NCBI GenBank assembly: GCA_005798775.1
Contig: SYIM01000028.1
Span: 1 to 61,942, forward strand
Reading direction: 5' to 3'
Source of the DNA: Burkholderiales bacterium
Lineage (GTDB): Bacteria; Pseudomonadota; Gammaproteobacteria; Burkholderiales; Burkholderiaceae_E
Length of the DNA stretch: 61,942 nucleotides
The notes beneath the pieces are model-generated. The model was not told the origin of the DNA and made no database searches. It saw only the letters and a program-made list of their open reading frames with translations. Numbering within the stretch: position 1 is the first letter of the stretch; each line of letters starts with the position of its first letter. Shown piece after piece: positions 1 to 13,200 of the stretch. The translations under genes were made by a program, and so were the position numbers.

Positions 1-1260
1 GATCAGCAGGGCATCAGATTCCAGCATATTGATGCCGTCCGATCCGCGCACCACTACCGAAAGTACGCCCACTGATGTTTCAATCGCATTCACCGCGAGG
101 CTCAGGCTGTTTCCAGACAGCAGACCAAAGCCCTTGCCAGCGTCCACGCGCAAGCCCTGCGCGACGATATCGACGGTCGTGTCGTCGACCCCGGCGGTGA
201 CGGTGTCGCTGTCAATCACCGAACCGGACGTGGTGATCGCGAGATTACCGGCACTTGCAGTGATTACGCCGATTGCAACCTGATCCCCTGCCCCGTCGCC
301 AGCAATGATTCTGATATCACCGTTTACAGTCTCAAGCGTGGCATCGGCCGCCATAAGCACACTGCCCGCCGAAGCGCGCAAATCAATGCTCCCCGTCTGT
401 GTGGTCGCTACGTTGACGCCCGCCTGCAGGCGGACGGACTCCGCCGCACTCAGCGTAATGTGACCACGCGTGCTCTGCACATCGGCGTTCGATTCAACAA
501 TGATCTCGGCGCCAGCACCCATCGCTTGGATCAGAATATTGCCCGCTCCGTGTGCCACCACAGCGGCATCCGGGTCGAGATCAGAGGCTGCCGTCCCTTC
601 ACGCAGCGTGATTGAACCGTTGGTGGTGCGGATCACGACGCTGCCGTTCGAACCGTTGATCGCGTCGGTGACCACGTCGCTTTGGGTGAATTCGCTCGCC
701 GACTCCGACAGTCCGGTGCTAAGGACCGCATACACCTGAATCGCCTGCTGGGTATCCACCAGGCTGACCACATTGCCAATGATGAGTTGGTCGGCTTCAA
801 GCAGATTCAAGCCATCGGAGCCGCGAACCCGAGCGGACAGGGTTTCAACCTGAGTCTCAATCGCGTTGACCGGGAGCGACAGGCTGTTACCAGTGAGCAG
901 ACCCGCACCCTTGCCGGCGGAGATCATCAGCCCGCGCGCCGTCAAATCAATCGTTGAATCGTCGACGGTGCTGGTCACTGTGTCGCTGTCGAGAACCAAA
1001 CCCGTGGACACCAGCCCCACGTTCGCGTTGCTTGCCATGACACGGCCAATGGTGAGTTGGTCGGACACATCGTTACCAGCGCGCAGCAGGATGTCGCCGT
1101 TGACTGACGAAACCAGCGCATCGGCCGCCATCGTGAGGTTACCGGTACGGGCCGCCAAATGCACCGATCCAGCGCCGGTTGTAGCGATCGTCGTACCGGC
1201 GCCAGCCGCCACAGTGCGGCTCGCAGTTAGAGTGATATGGCCAGTGGACCCAGTCACGCC
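1..1260 (-). repeat. Class II beta-helix units, one complete and one cut by the window edge
   Basis: Residues about 20,228-20,647. One complete unit (about 1,260-500) and the start of another (about 500-1) read GHITLTASRTV, MAADALVSSVNGDILLRAG, DQLTIGRVMASNAN, LDSDTVTS, GAGLLTGNSLSLPVNAIET, and GSDGLNLLEADQLIIGNVVS. The same class occurs once at 12.54-11.84 kb. The reading frame stays open at base 1 within a GSDGINMLESDAL rung, so the protein continues to the left. Confidence 0.8.
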
Positions 1261-4200
1261 AGCCCCGATAATCAGGTCGGCGTTACTGCCCTGGGCCTGC
1301 AGCAGAATATTTCCGCTGCCGTGGGCGCTGACCGCAGCGAGATCGGCGGGTGTACTGGCAGAGCCAGGGGCCGTTCCATTGGTGAGCGTGAGGCTGCCCG
1401 CTGCCGTGCTGACAACGATCGACCCATTGCCGCCCGTGGTCCTCAAGTCGCTTTGCACCGCGTCTGTGCTGTCAGCGGTGGATACGCTGGCGTCAGCCAG
1501 CACGCGATTCACCGCAAGCCCGACATCGCCGATGGTCAGCGCATTGGCCTCCAGCACCCAGATGCTGCCGTTGGCCGCCAGCGCCGTCAGGGTCGCCACC
1601 GTGGTGTCGAGATGATTGACCGAGCCGCCCACTGCGGCGCCTGCCGACAACCGCAGACCGGATGCCGTGATGTCCTGATCGGAATCATTTGCGCCGCTGC
1701 CACCGGTCGTCACGAGCGCGTCGGCATCGAGGACAGAACCCGATACAGCGGTAATGCTCACCTTACCATCCAGTAACTGAATGTCGCCGACTGTGACACT
1801 GGTTGCGGCACGCAGGCGCACGGCAGCCGTGGCGCCGGCGCTGGTGATCAGGCTCGAAGCATCTTGTGTGATGGCGCCCGCTTCGGCCCACACGTCGATG
1901 CTACCGCTTGCCGCGCCCACCGTGGCGTCGCTCACCGTGCGGATATCAGCGTTGGCGGCAAACGTTACCGAACCCTTGGCAATCAGACTGATGTTGCCGA
2001 TGGTGCTCGCCACGTCAGCGTTCGCGACGATATTGGTGCCAGCGCCAAGCGTCTGCAGCAGGACGTTACCGCTACCGTGAGCGACAACCGATGCCTCATC
2101 GGCCGGTGTGCTCGCTGCGCCGGGCGCGGTCCCGTTGTTCAAGGTGAGGCTGCCCGCCGAGGTACGCAACACAATCGAACCATTCGCGCCCGTGGTTCGG
2201 ATGTCGGACTGAGCATCGTCGGTCACGATGGAGTTGCTGACCGATCCATCCGCCAGCACTCGGCTCACGGTTGCCGTGACCGTATCGACCGCGAGTGCAT
2301 CGGCTTCGAGCACCCAGATCCCACCCGCAGCCGCCACCGCGCTGAGCGTCCCGGCTGTCGTTTCCAGATGATTGACCGACTGGGCGAGGGCCGTGCCGGC
2401 GTTGAGGCGCACAGCGGCTGCGGTGATGTCCTGATCGGCATCGTTCACGCTGCCGCTACCGCTAGCGACCAATGCGTCGGCATCGAGCACCGACCCCGCG
2501 ACCGCCGTGATGCTGACCTTGCCGTCAGCGAGTTCGATATCGCCAACCGTGACGCTCGTTGCTGCTCTCAGCCGCGCCGCGGCCGTTGCACCGGTGCTCG
2601 CCAACACGCTGGACGCATGCTGGGTGATACCGCCCGTCTCGGCCCACACATCAATACTGCCGCGACCAGCCGCCGTACTCGCGGTACGGATGTCGGCGTC
2701 GGCCGCGAACGCCACGGAGCCCTTCGCGATGACGCTCGCGTTGCCACTGGTGCTGAGAATATCGGCGTCGATCTGAATATTCGAGCCCGCGCCAATCGCC
2801 TGAATCAGTACGTTGCCGCTACCGTGCGCGCTGATCGCAGCGCCAGCGGTCCCGCCCGCTGAGCCATCCTTCAACGTGAGGTTTCCGGCGGTCGAGCGGA
2901 GCACGATCGAGCCATTGCCGCCTGTGGTCCTCAGATCGGACTGGATGGCATCGGTCACCGTGGAGCTCGTGACTGCGCCGTCGGTCAAGACCCGGTTGAC
3001 AGTGACCGTTACATTGTCAATCGAGAGTGCGTCGGCCTCGAGCACCCAGATGCCACCGTTGGCGGCGCGCCCAGTGAGGGTTCCTGCCGTGGTTTCCAGG
3101 TGATTGACGGCCGCACCGACTGCAGTGCCAGCGTTCAGACGTACGCCAGCCGCCGTGATGTCCTCGTCGGCATCGTTCACGCTGGTTGAGCCACTGGTCA
3201 CTAGCGCGTCGGCATCAAGTATCGACCCCGCCACCGCCGTGATGCTGACCTTCCCGCCGGCGAGGACGATATCGCCTACCGTCACGTTCTGCGCAGCGTG
3301 CAGCCGCGCTTGAGCGTCGGCGCCCGTGCTGAGCAGAACACTGCTGGCGCTTTGGATGATCGACCCGGTGGCGGACGCGATATCGATGCTGCCCGAGCCC
3401 GCAGCCGTGCTGCCGGTCCGGATATCTGCCGTTCCGGTAAAGCGCACATCCCTGGAGACGATCACGCTGACGTTACCGCTGGTGGTGCTGATGTCGGCGT
3501 TCGCGACAAGATCGTCACCCACCGCAAGGAGCGTGGCCTGCGAGGTTGTGGCAAGACGCACCGCGCCACCGGTGCTGCGCTGGACCGTGGCCGACAACGT
3601 GTAGGCCGCAGTGTTTGACGCGGTACCGTTGAAGCGGACCGCATCGGCCGAAGCCAGGAAGGCGCGCAGATCATTCGCCGAGCCGGTGAGGCTCAGGATG
3701 GCGGAGCCGGAACCGCTGATGGTGACGCCACCCGTCGTACCGTTACCCTCCGTGGCCGACAGCGCTGCGGAAGCACCGCTCGGGCCGCCATTGACGGCCA
3801 GCACAATGGTGTGAGTCTCGGTGCCAGCACTCAGTGCGTTGGCAAATCGGATTTCGCCATTGTTTGCGCTCACGACAAAGTCAGCCGGCAGCGACATCGT
3901 CAGCGCCGTCTGCGCGGTGGCAGCGCCAGTGTTGGTGACGGTTGCGGTGGCCGAACTGGTCACTGACGCAGTCGCGGTGCGGGTCGATTCGACCACTTCA
4001 CCGTTCAGGCGCTGGACCGTCACGTCAAGTTGATAAGCGGTGGTTGACTCCTGGCCAGTGAAACGGACCCGCCCGCTCGTGTTCAGGTAGTTGCTGAGCG
4101 CTGCCGCAGTCCCGGTGAGCTTTAGGGTTGCGCTACCCGAGCCGCTCGCAGTCACGCCATCGGCCAGGGTGTTACCGGCCGAACTCGACAGCGTGGCGTT

Positions 4201-7200
4201 GGCATTGGCCGGGCCACCACTGACCGTCAGCAGGACCGTCAGGCTCTCATCGCCACTACCCAACGCGTTACCGAACCGCAGTTCACCGTTGGTGGGCCGG
4301 GTGGTGAAGCTTGCAGGCAAGGCGAGATTGGGTGATGCAAGCGCTGTTGCGCCACCACTGGAACCGGTCGCAAGTCCGGGGAGGGACACCAGGACGTTAC
4401 CGCTGCCGTGGGCACTGATGGCAGTGTCATCGGCCGATGCAGTGCCGTCGTTGAGGGTCATGGATCCAGCAACGGTGCGAAGCACGATCGAGCCATCCGC
4501 ACCGGTGGTCTTCACATCCGATTGCAGGGTGTCGGTGAGCGTGGAGCCCGCAACGGTGCCTTCAGAGCGCACGCGGTTCACGGTGACCGTGACGTCATCG
4601 ATGACAAGGTCGCTCGCCTCGAGCAACCAGATGCTGCCACCCGCCGCACGCGCGCTCAGGCGTCCGACCGAGGTCTCGAGGTGATCAACCGCCTCACCGA
4701 CGCTGATGCCGGCCGACAGCCTGAGTTGTGCGCTGCTGATGTCGTGATCGGCATCATTGAGGCTCGCAGTCCCGCTGACAACCAGCGCGTCGGAATCGAA
4801 GATCGATCCCGTCGCAGCGGAGATGCTGACCTTGCCATCGGCAAGCTCAATATCGCCCACGGTGACATTGGTTTTCGCGAGTAACCGGGCGCTGGAAGCT
4901 GCACCAGTGCTCGACAGGACGCTCGCCGCACTCTGGAAAATCTCGCCTTCGCGGGCCTCGATATCGATGCTGCCGCCGGAGACCGTGCGTACGTCGGCCG
5001 CACCCGACAGCGTGACATTGCGGCTCGACACGATGCTGATGCTGCCGCCGGCACTCACGATGTCAGCCGAAGCGACAATGTCATTAGTGGTGGTGAAGGT
5101 GAGGACCACTGCCTTGGAGGTGACTGCCGAGCGAATCGTGCCACCGGCGTCAATGCTTTGCGCTGTGACCACCAGCCCGTACGGCGTCGCCGACGAGGCG
5201 CCGCTGAAGACCATCCGGTTGGCGACATTCAGGTAGTCAGAGATGTCCTTCGCCGCACCGGTGAGCGTGATTCGCTGCGTGCCCGACCCGGCCACCGCGA
5301 CGCCCTCGGCGGTACCGTTCCCAAGCGACGTGGTGAGCGTCCCACCGCTCACCGACAGGACGACGGTCAGCGCCTGCGTGCCGTCACCCACGGCACCCTG
5401 CATCCGGATTTCCCCGGAGTACACGCCAGCGTTTGCATTGGTCGCCGAGAAGCTCGCCGGTACGGTGAGCGTGGGCAGCGCCAGCGGCGCCGTGAGCGTG
5501 GTGAGGGTGGCGTGGGCAGTGGATGCGCCCTGCACCACATTGTCGGCCAGGGCCTGGACGGTGGCGGTGAGCCGATAGGGTGTCGCCGAAGCCGCGCCAT
5601 TGAACCGGACGCGATCAGCCGTGTTGAGATAAGTGCTGATCGCCGCTGCGGTACCGGTCAGCACAAGCTGCGATGAGCCAGATCCCGAGGCCGTCACGCC
5701 ATCGACAAGGGTGTTGCCTGCGGCACTCGTGAGCGTCGGCGCTGCACCGCTCGGACCCGCATCAACCGACATCACGACACGGACCGCAGTGGTGGCACTG
5801 CCGGTCAGGTCGGCGATCCGGATGCTGCCATTGACGGCCGAGGCGGCAAAGTTCGCGGGCAGATTGAGCGTTGGCGCCGCCAGCAGGTTGGCACTGCCGC
5901 CGATGTTCGAGAGAACGCTGGTAAGCGCCGCCTGTGCCGTTCGCGCTGAGCGGACAACGCCCGCTGTCACGCTCTGCACCGTGGCGGTCAGCGTGTAGCT
6001 GGTGTTGGAGGCTTCACCGCTGAACAACACGTTACCCGCTGAATTCAGGAAGCTGCTGATTGCGGTCGCGGTGCCGGTCAGTGTGAGGGCATTCGTGCCA
6101 GAACCCGCGACCGAAATGGCAGAGACGAGCGCTGGCGTTGAAAGTGTGGGTGCGGGCGACGGGCTCGCGGGGCCGCCGCTCAGCATGAGGAGAACCGTCA
6201 CAGAGGCTATGCCGGTTCCAGCCAGGTTGGCCAGGCGGAGCTCGCCACTCACGGACGGCACCGACAGGCTCGAAGCGAGATTGAGGGTGGGCGCGGCCGC
6301 CAGCTGAGCGCTGCCGGTCGTGGCCGGATTGCCGGAGGCTATCGTGGTGAGGGTTGCGGTTGACGATACCGCCGACCGGATCGTTGCGCCGTCGCGGCTC
6401 TGCGCCGTGACGTTCAGCGCGTATGCAGTGGTGGATGCCGGTCCGTTGAACAGAATGCGCTCGGCAACATTCACATAGTTACTGATCGAAACGGCTGTTC
6501 CAGTCAGCGTGAGCGTGCCGGAGTCATTGCCTGCAATCGTCACCCCCTCGCTCGTCCCGTTACCGAGGGCGCTCGAGAGCTTGGGTACAGCACCGCTCGG
6601 TCCACCGCTGACTGTCATGATCACCGTCAGCGTGTCAGTGGTGCTGGTCCCCACCAGACCACCGGTGAGCGTCGGCGTGGCGGGCAGCGTCACCCGGATC
6701 GAGCCGTTAGCCGCGAGCGTCGTGATACTCGCCGGGAGGTTGAGGGTGGGCGCTCCAAGCAGCGAGGATGTACCGCTCGCGCCCGTGATGAGCTGCACGC
6801 TGGTGAGCGTGGCCAGCGCAGTGCGGGCCGAACGGACCACGCCTGCGGTGAGGCTCTGCACCGTTGCGCTGAGCGTGTAGGCGGTGCTCGACGCCTGACC
6901 GTTGAAGTGCACCCGTCCCGCGGTGTTCAGATAGCTGCTGACCGACGTTGCCGAACCGGTCAGCGTCAGCGTGGCTGTGCCAGCCCCTGTAACCGTGACG
7001 CCCGAGACCGTACCCGAGGTGGACAGGGTGGGGGCCGGCGTCGCGCCACCGGGGCCGCCGCTTAACGACAGCAGAACGGTCACGCTGTCGTTGCCGGTGC
7101 CAACCGCATTGGCGATCCGGATCTCGCCGCTTCCCGACAAAGCGGTAAAGCTCGCCGGCATATTGAGCGTGAGCGGCGCAAACGGCTGGGCTGTGCCGCT

Positions 7201-10200
7201 GGTCGCCGCAGTACCGGTGGCCACGCTGGTGAGCGTCGCCACCGATGAAGCCGCCGAGCGAACCGTCATGCCGTCGCGGCTCTGCGCGGTCACCGTGAGC
7301 GCGTAGCTGGTGGTGGAAGCGGTGCCGTTGAAGCGGATGCGGTCTGCGACGTTTACGAAGGTGCTGACCGCCGAGGCGGTGCCTGTCAGTGTCAGCGTGT
7401 TGGTATCAGTTCCAATGACCGTGACGCCGTCTGCCGAGCCATTTCCAAGGGAACTTGAGAGCTTGGGCGTGGCGCCGCTGGGGCCGCCGCTCACAGCCAT
7501 CACAACGGTCACCGTGTCGGTGGCGCTGCTTCCGGCCAGATTCGCAATCTGAATGCGACCATTGGTGGACAAGGTCGTGATGTTGGACGGCAGGTTCAGC
7601 GTCGGTGCAGTCGCGGCTGTAGCCGTGCCGCTGGAACCGGTCGTGACGAGTTGAACGTTAGCGGTGGCGGCCGCGCGGACGGTGTCGCCGTTTAGCGACT
7701 GCGCGCTGACCGTTAGCGTGTAGGGCGTAGCGGTCGCTGCTCCGTTGAACAGAATACGGTTCGCCGTATTGAGGTAAGCGCTGAGACTTGTCGCGGTTCC
7801 GGTCAGCGTGAGGCGGTTGCTGTCGGAACCACTCACGGTGACGGTGCCCGAGGACACATTGCCCTCGGAACTCGACAGCTTCGGCGTGGCACCGGCGGGG
7901 CCGCCACTGACCGACAAAACCACGGTGAGCGCCTGATTGCCCGAGCCGAGGGCATTTACGATCCGGATTTCGCCGTTTGCGGGCAGCGCAGTGATCGTGC
8001 CGGGCAGGCTGAGAGCAGGTGCCGAGAGGAGGACTGCAGACGAACTGGTCACAAGCTGGACGCTCGTCAGCGACGCCGATGCGGTTGCCGCAGCGCGGAC
8101 CACGCCATCGCTGCCCAAACGTTGGGCCGTGACCTTGAGGTCGTACGCAGTGGCCGACGCCAGCCCGTTAAAGCGGACGCCGGTGCTACCGAGGTACGCG
8201 TTGAGATCTGCAGCCAGACCGGTAAGCGAGAGCACGCCGGTGCCGGAGCCAGCCACCGTGACACCCGCAACGGTGGCGGCGGGCGCGAGCCACGGGCTCA
8301 CACCCGACGGTCCACCGGCCACCGACAGCACCAGGGTCAGTGTTTCCGCGGTGGGCGTTGCACCCAACACATTCGCGATCTGGATATTACCGCCACTCGC
8401 GAGCGCGGTCAGGCTGGCAGGTACTGCGAGGGTGGGAGCGGTCGACGGGGTGGCGGCTCCAGCCGATGCCGTCGGTCCCAGTTGAGCGCTGGTGAGCGTT
8501 GCCTGCGCCGTCCGGGCAAGCTGGACGACTGGCCCGTTCAGGCTTTGAACCGTGGCACTGAGCGCATAGGGCGTAGAGGACGCCTGACCATCAAAGCGCA
8601 CAACGCCGGTTGAGCCGAGGTAGGCGGAAAGCGCAGCGGCGGTGCCGCTAAGCGTGAGGGTATTGGTGCCCGAGCCGCTCGCGACCGTGACGGCGGATGA
8701 ACCACTTGCCGACAGCACCGGCGCGGGATTCGGACTTGCCGGGCCACCGCTCACCGCCAGCACCACGGTCAGCGGCTCGGTGCCGCTGCCGAACCCGTCG
8801 GTGAATTTCACCTCGCCACTCGCGGACAGCGCGATCAGGCTCGCGGGCATGTTCAGCGTCGGCATCGCCGTTGCCGCGGCACTGCCCACCGCGCCGGTTT
8901 CCACGCTCGCAAGTGTCGATACAGCAGAACGCGCAGAGCGCACGACACCGGCGGTCGCGCTCTGCACCGTGGTGGTGAGCGCATACGGCGTTGAAGACGC
9001 CTGACCGTTGAAGCGCACGCCGCCATTCGAGTTGAGATAGGCAGAAAGCGCTGTCGCCGTTCCGCTCAGTGTCAGCGTTCCGGTTCCCGAACCGCTGGCC
9101 GTTACGCCACTGCCCCCCGCCGCAACCAGTGTCGGTGCGGTTGTGGGACTGGCGGGGCCACCGCTGACCGCCATGACAATCGACAGGGCCTCAGCGCTAT
9201 CACCCACTGCGTTGGCAAAGCGAACATCGCCGTTGACTGACAGCGCCGACAGGCCCGCCGGCACGTTCAGGGCGAGGGGCGAGAAGGCCTGCGCAACCCC
9301 GCTCGCTGCGGCACTGCCTGACAAGGTCGCCGTGAGCAGTGTTTGCGCGGTGGTCGCGGCTACGACGACAACGCCGCTCACGCGCTGCGCGGTGGCGGTG
9401 AGCGTGTAGGCCGTCGCAGACACCGTCCCATTGAACAGAACCCGGTTGGCTGCCGTGAGGTAGGCACTGACCGCAGAGGCCGTCCCGGTGAGGGTAAGCG
9501 TCGCGGTGCCGCTGCCGCTCGCGGTCACCTCGTTCGACAGGCCGTTTCCGGAGGCACTCGACAGTGTGGGCGTTGATCCGGAAGGTCCACCGCGAACCGC
9601 CAGCACGACGGTCACGATGTCGGTACCTGTTCCTACGGCGTTTGAGAACCGCAGCTCGCCGTTGATGGCCGGTGTTGTGAATGACGAGGGAACGTTGAGC
9701 GTTGGAGTGGCTGCCAGCGTGGCCGTACCCGATGGCCCGGTGGTCACGAGCGCGATCTGTGAAGTTGCGGCGGCAGTTACTCGGCTGCCGGTTACCGACT
9801 GCGCCGTCACCGCGAGCGTGTAGGGCGTTGCCGACCCGCTACTGGTGAACAGGATACGGTTCGCGTCATCGAGATAATCGCTGAGATCAGCCGCGCTACC
9901 CTTCAAGGTCAGTCGGCTCGTGCCCGACCCCTCGACCACGACCGCACTTCCAGTGGGCGCCACGCTGGTGAGGCTCACCGTGGAATCCGCCGCGCCACCC
10001 CCAACCGCCAGCACGACGGTAATCGGACCACTGCCCGACACTGAATTGGCGGCAAACCGGATCTCGCCATCGGCCGGCAGTGCCGTAATCGTGGCCGGCA
10101 CGGCCAGCGTGGGCGCTGTGCTGACAGTGGCTGTGCCCGCCGCGCCGAGCAGTACGCTGGTCACCGCCGCGTCCGCCGTCACAGACGCCTGGACCACCGC

Positions 10201-13200
10201 GGCGTTCACGGTCTGCGCCGAGAACTTCAAGGAGTAAGGTGTGCCCGAGGCGGCGCCATTGAACCGGATCCGGTCGGCAGCCTTCAGGTAAGTATTGACG
10301 TCAGCGACCGATCCGCTCAGCGTCAGAACCGAGGTGCCCGAACCACTCACCGTTACACCGTTTGATAGCCCATTACCGGCGGACGAGCTCAGTGACGGGT
10401 TGGCTACCGAGGGGTGGCTCACCGCCAGCGCAATCGTCGCGCTGCCAGCGCCGCTTATCGCATCGCCAGACAACCTGATTTCGCCATTGCTCGACAGCAC
10501 CGTAAAGGCCGCCGGCACCTGCAGGGTGGGAGCCGTGGACGCGGAGGCGAGCGTGGAGCCACTTGATACCCCAAGCTGCACGACAGACAGCGTGGCCTGC
10601 GCAGTCGTGGCCGATTGAACCCCACTGCCATTCATGCTCTGGGCGGTGAGCATGAGGCCGTATGGCGTGGACGAGGCCATGCCATTGAAGACGATCCGAT
10701 TGGCCGAATCGAGGAATGCGCTGAGATCGGCGGCCGTACCCGTCAGAGTCAGACTGGACGTACCCGATCCGCCAACCGTGACACCGCTTCCCGTGATCGA
10801 CGTGAGCGTCGGCGCGGGCGATGGCGAGGCGGGTCCGCCTGTTACCGAAAGCACCACGGTGAGCGTTTCGATACCGTTACCCACTGCATTCGCGAACCGG
10901 ATCTCGCCGCTCGAGGACAGGACGGTGAAACTGGCGGGCAGGGATACCGTGGGCGACACGATGGGCGCCGACGCCATGCCCGCCTGGATCAACACATTGC
11001 CCGTGCCGTGTGCGCTGACTGCCGTCCCGTCCGCCGCTGCGGTGCCGTCACCCAGCGTGATGGTGCCTGAGGTCGTTCTGAGAACGATTGAGCCGTTCGC
11101 ACCCGTCGTGCGGATATCGCTCTGGGGTGCATCGGTGCTGTTCGTGGTGAAAGTCGTTGCATCCGCCTTCACGCGATTCACCGACAGGCCGACGTCCCCG
11201 ATCACCAGGTCGTTCGCTTCAAGCAGCCAGATGCCGCCCGCTGCCGCGCGGGCGCTGAGCGTGCCGGTGGTGATCTCCAGGTGATTCACCAGATAAGCGA
11301 CCGCCGTGCCAGCCGACAGGCGGAGCAGACCCGTGACGATGTCCTGATCGGTATCGTTCGCGCTGGTCACCAGCGCATCGGCGTCGGTGATCGCGCCCGA
11401 CCCGGCGGTGATACCGACCGAGCCGTCTACCACGATATCGCCAACGGTTACTGTCGTACCAGCGACCAACCGGGCGGTCGCCGTCGACCCGGAACTGCGG
11501 AACTCGCTGGAGGCATGCTGCGTGACCGCACCCGCTTCCGCCCAGACATCAATGCTGCCGCCTGCCGCCAGCGCGCTCGTCGTCCGGATATCTGCGTCAA
11601 GGCCGAAGGTGACCGAGCCCTGTGCAAGCACACTCACGTTACCGCTTGTGCTCAGCACATCTGCGTTTGCCACCACATTCGCGCCTGTTCCGAGGGCCTG
11701 CAGTAGCACGTTACCCGAGCCATCAGCCTTCACGGCGACCCCAGCCGTGCCCGCGGTGCCGTCGTTCAGTGTGAGGCTCCCCCCGGCAACGATAACAATC
11801 GATCCGTTGCTACTGGCCGTGGTGACCACATCGCTTGCGACCGCAAGCGAACTGGCCGTTGCCGCGCCATCGGCCTGTACGGTCTGTACCACCACAGACT
11901 TCGTCGCATCGTACTGGCTGACCACGTTGCCAATGGCGAGGTCATTGGTCTCGCGCAGGTTAAGGCCATCCGAGCCTGAAACGGATGCCGACAGCGTCTG
12001 CACTGTCGTTTCAAGCGCATTAACCGATTGCGTCAGGCTGTTGCCCGCGAGGAGTCCCGCGCCCTTGCCTGCCGAGAGGCTGAGGCCAACCGCGGTGATA
12101 TCAACGGTCGTGTCATCGGCGCTGCTGGTGACCGTATCGGTATCGAGGATCGAGCCCGCTGCGATGATGGACACGTTGGCCGTGGCTGCGGTGATCTGAC
12201 CGATCGAGACTTGATCGGAGGCACCGTTACCCGCAGTGATCCGGATATCCCCATTGGCCGTGACGAGCTTCGCGTCCGCCGCCATGGCGAGGTTGCCGGT
12301 CTGAGCCAGAACGTCAAGCGACCCATTGGCTGCGGTTGTCACGTCTACACCGGTGCCTAATGCGAGCGTATCCGCAGCTAGGAGACTGATATGTCCGGAA
12401 CCGCTTGCAATGTCGGCATTGACGGTGAGACTGCCCGCAGCCGACGCCTCAAGCAGCAGGTTCCCGGCACCCCCTGCGGTCACGGTTTGGGTCACGGTGA
12501 CCGAGCCACCAGCCTGGATGACAAGATGCCCACCGACGCCCGTGGAATTGACCGATTGGGTTTGGTCAGTGGTCTGGGCGGGGAGCGCTGCACTGGCGGT
12601 AATCCGCTGGACCGCAACCGTGACTGCATCGAGCGTGAGCGCGTTGGTCTCGCGGACGAAGAGACCGCCGGTGCCCGCGATTGCACTCAAGCGATCAACC
12701 GTCACTTCGAGACCGTTCGAACCGCTGCCGATTCCGCCGGCCGCGCCAGCATTCAGCAGAAGCCCTGCCGCCACCACATCCACTTCGCTACTGGTGCTGT
12801 CAGCCGCATCACCATCGGTGATTGAGCCGCCCGCCTGCAGCAGTACATCGGCGGTACCCGCGTTCACCGTCTCCAGGACGATATTGCCCGCAGCGCGAAG
12901 GGCGATGTCACCATTGGTAGTGGTGACGGTGACCGACTGCGTGGTACCGCCCTGCTGCACATGCCGGCCAGCCACGATATCAATCGTTGCGCTGGCGGCC
13001 GCCGTGCTCACGTTGGCGTCGATCAGCAGGTCACGGCCGGCGTTGATGCTGAGGTGACCGGCGAGCGAACTCGCACCGCCCCCGGTGACTGCCAGAGCGG
13101 CATTCAGATCGATATCGCCATCGGCTGCAGCGGTGCGGATCAGCGCATTACCCGCAGCGCCGACCGGTGCATCGATCGTGAGTGTGCCGGCATCAAGCTC

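Noticed and set aside
866-1615. Plus-strand Ala/Ser/Val-rich frame resembling a secreted protein
   Set aside because: It is the antisense image of class I/II beta-helix units. Comparable frames appear opposite each unit (for example 11,387-12,199 and 12,326-13,057), as expected for a shadow of a repeat.
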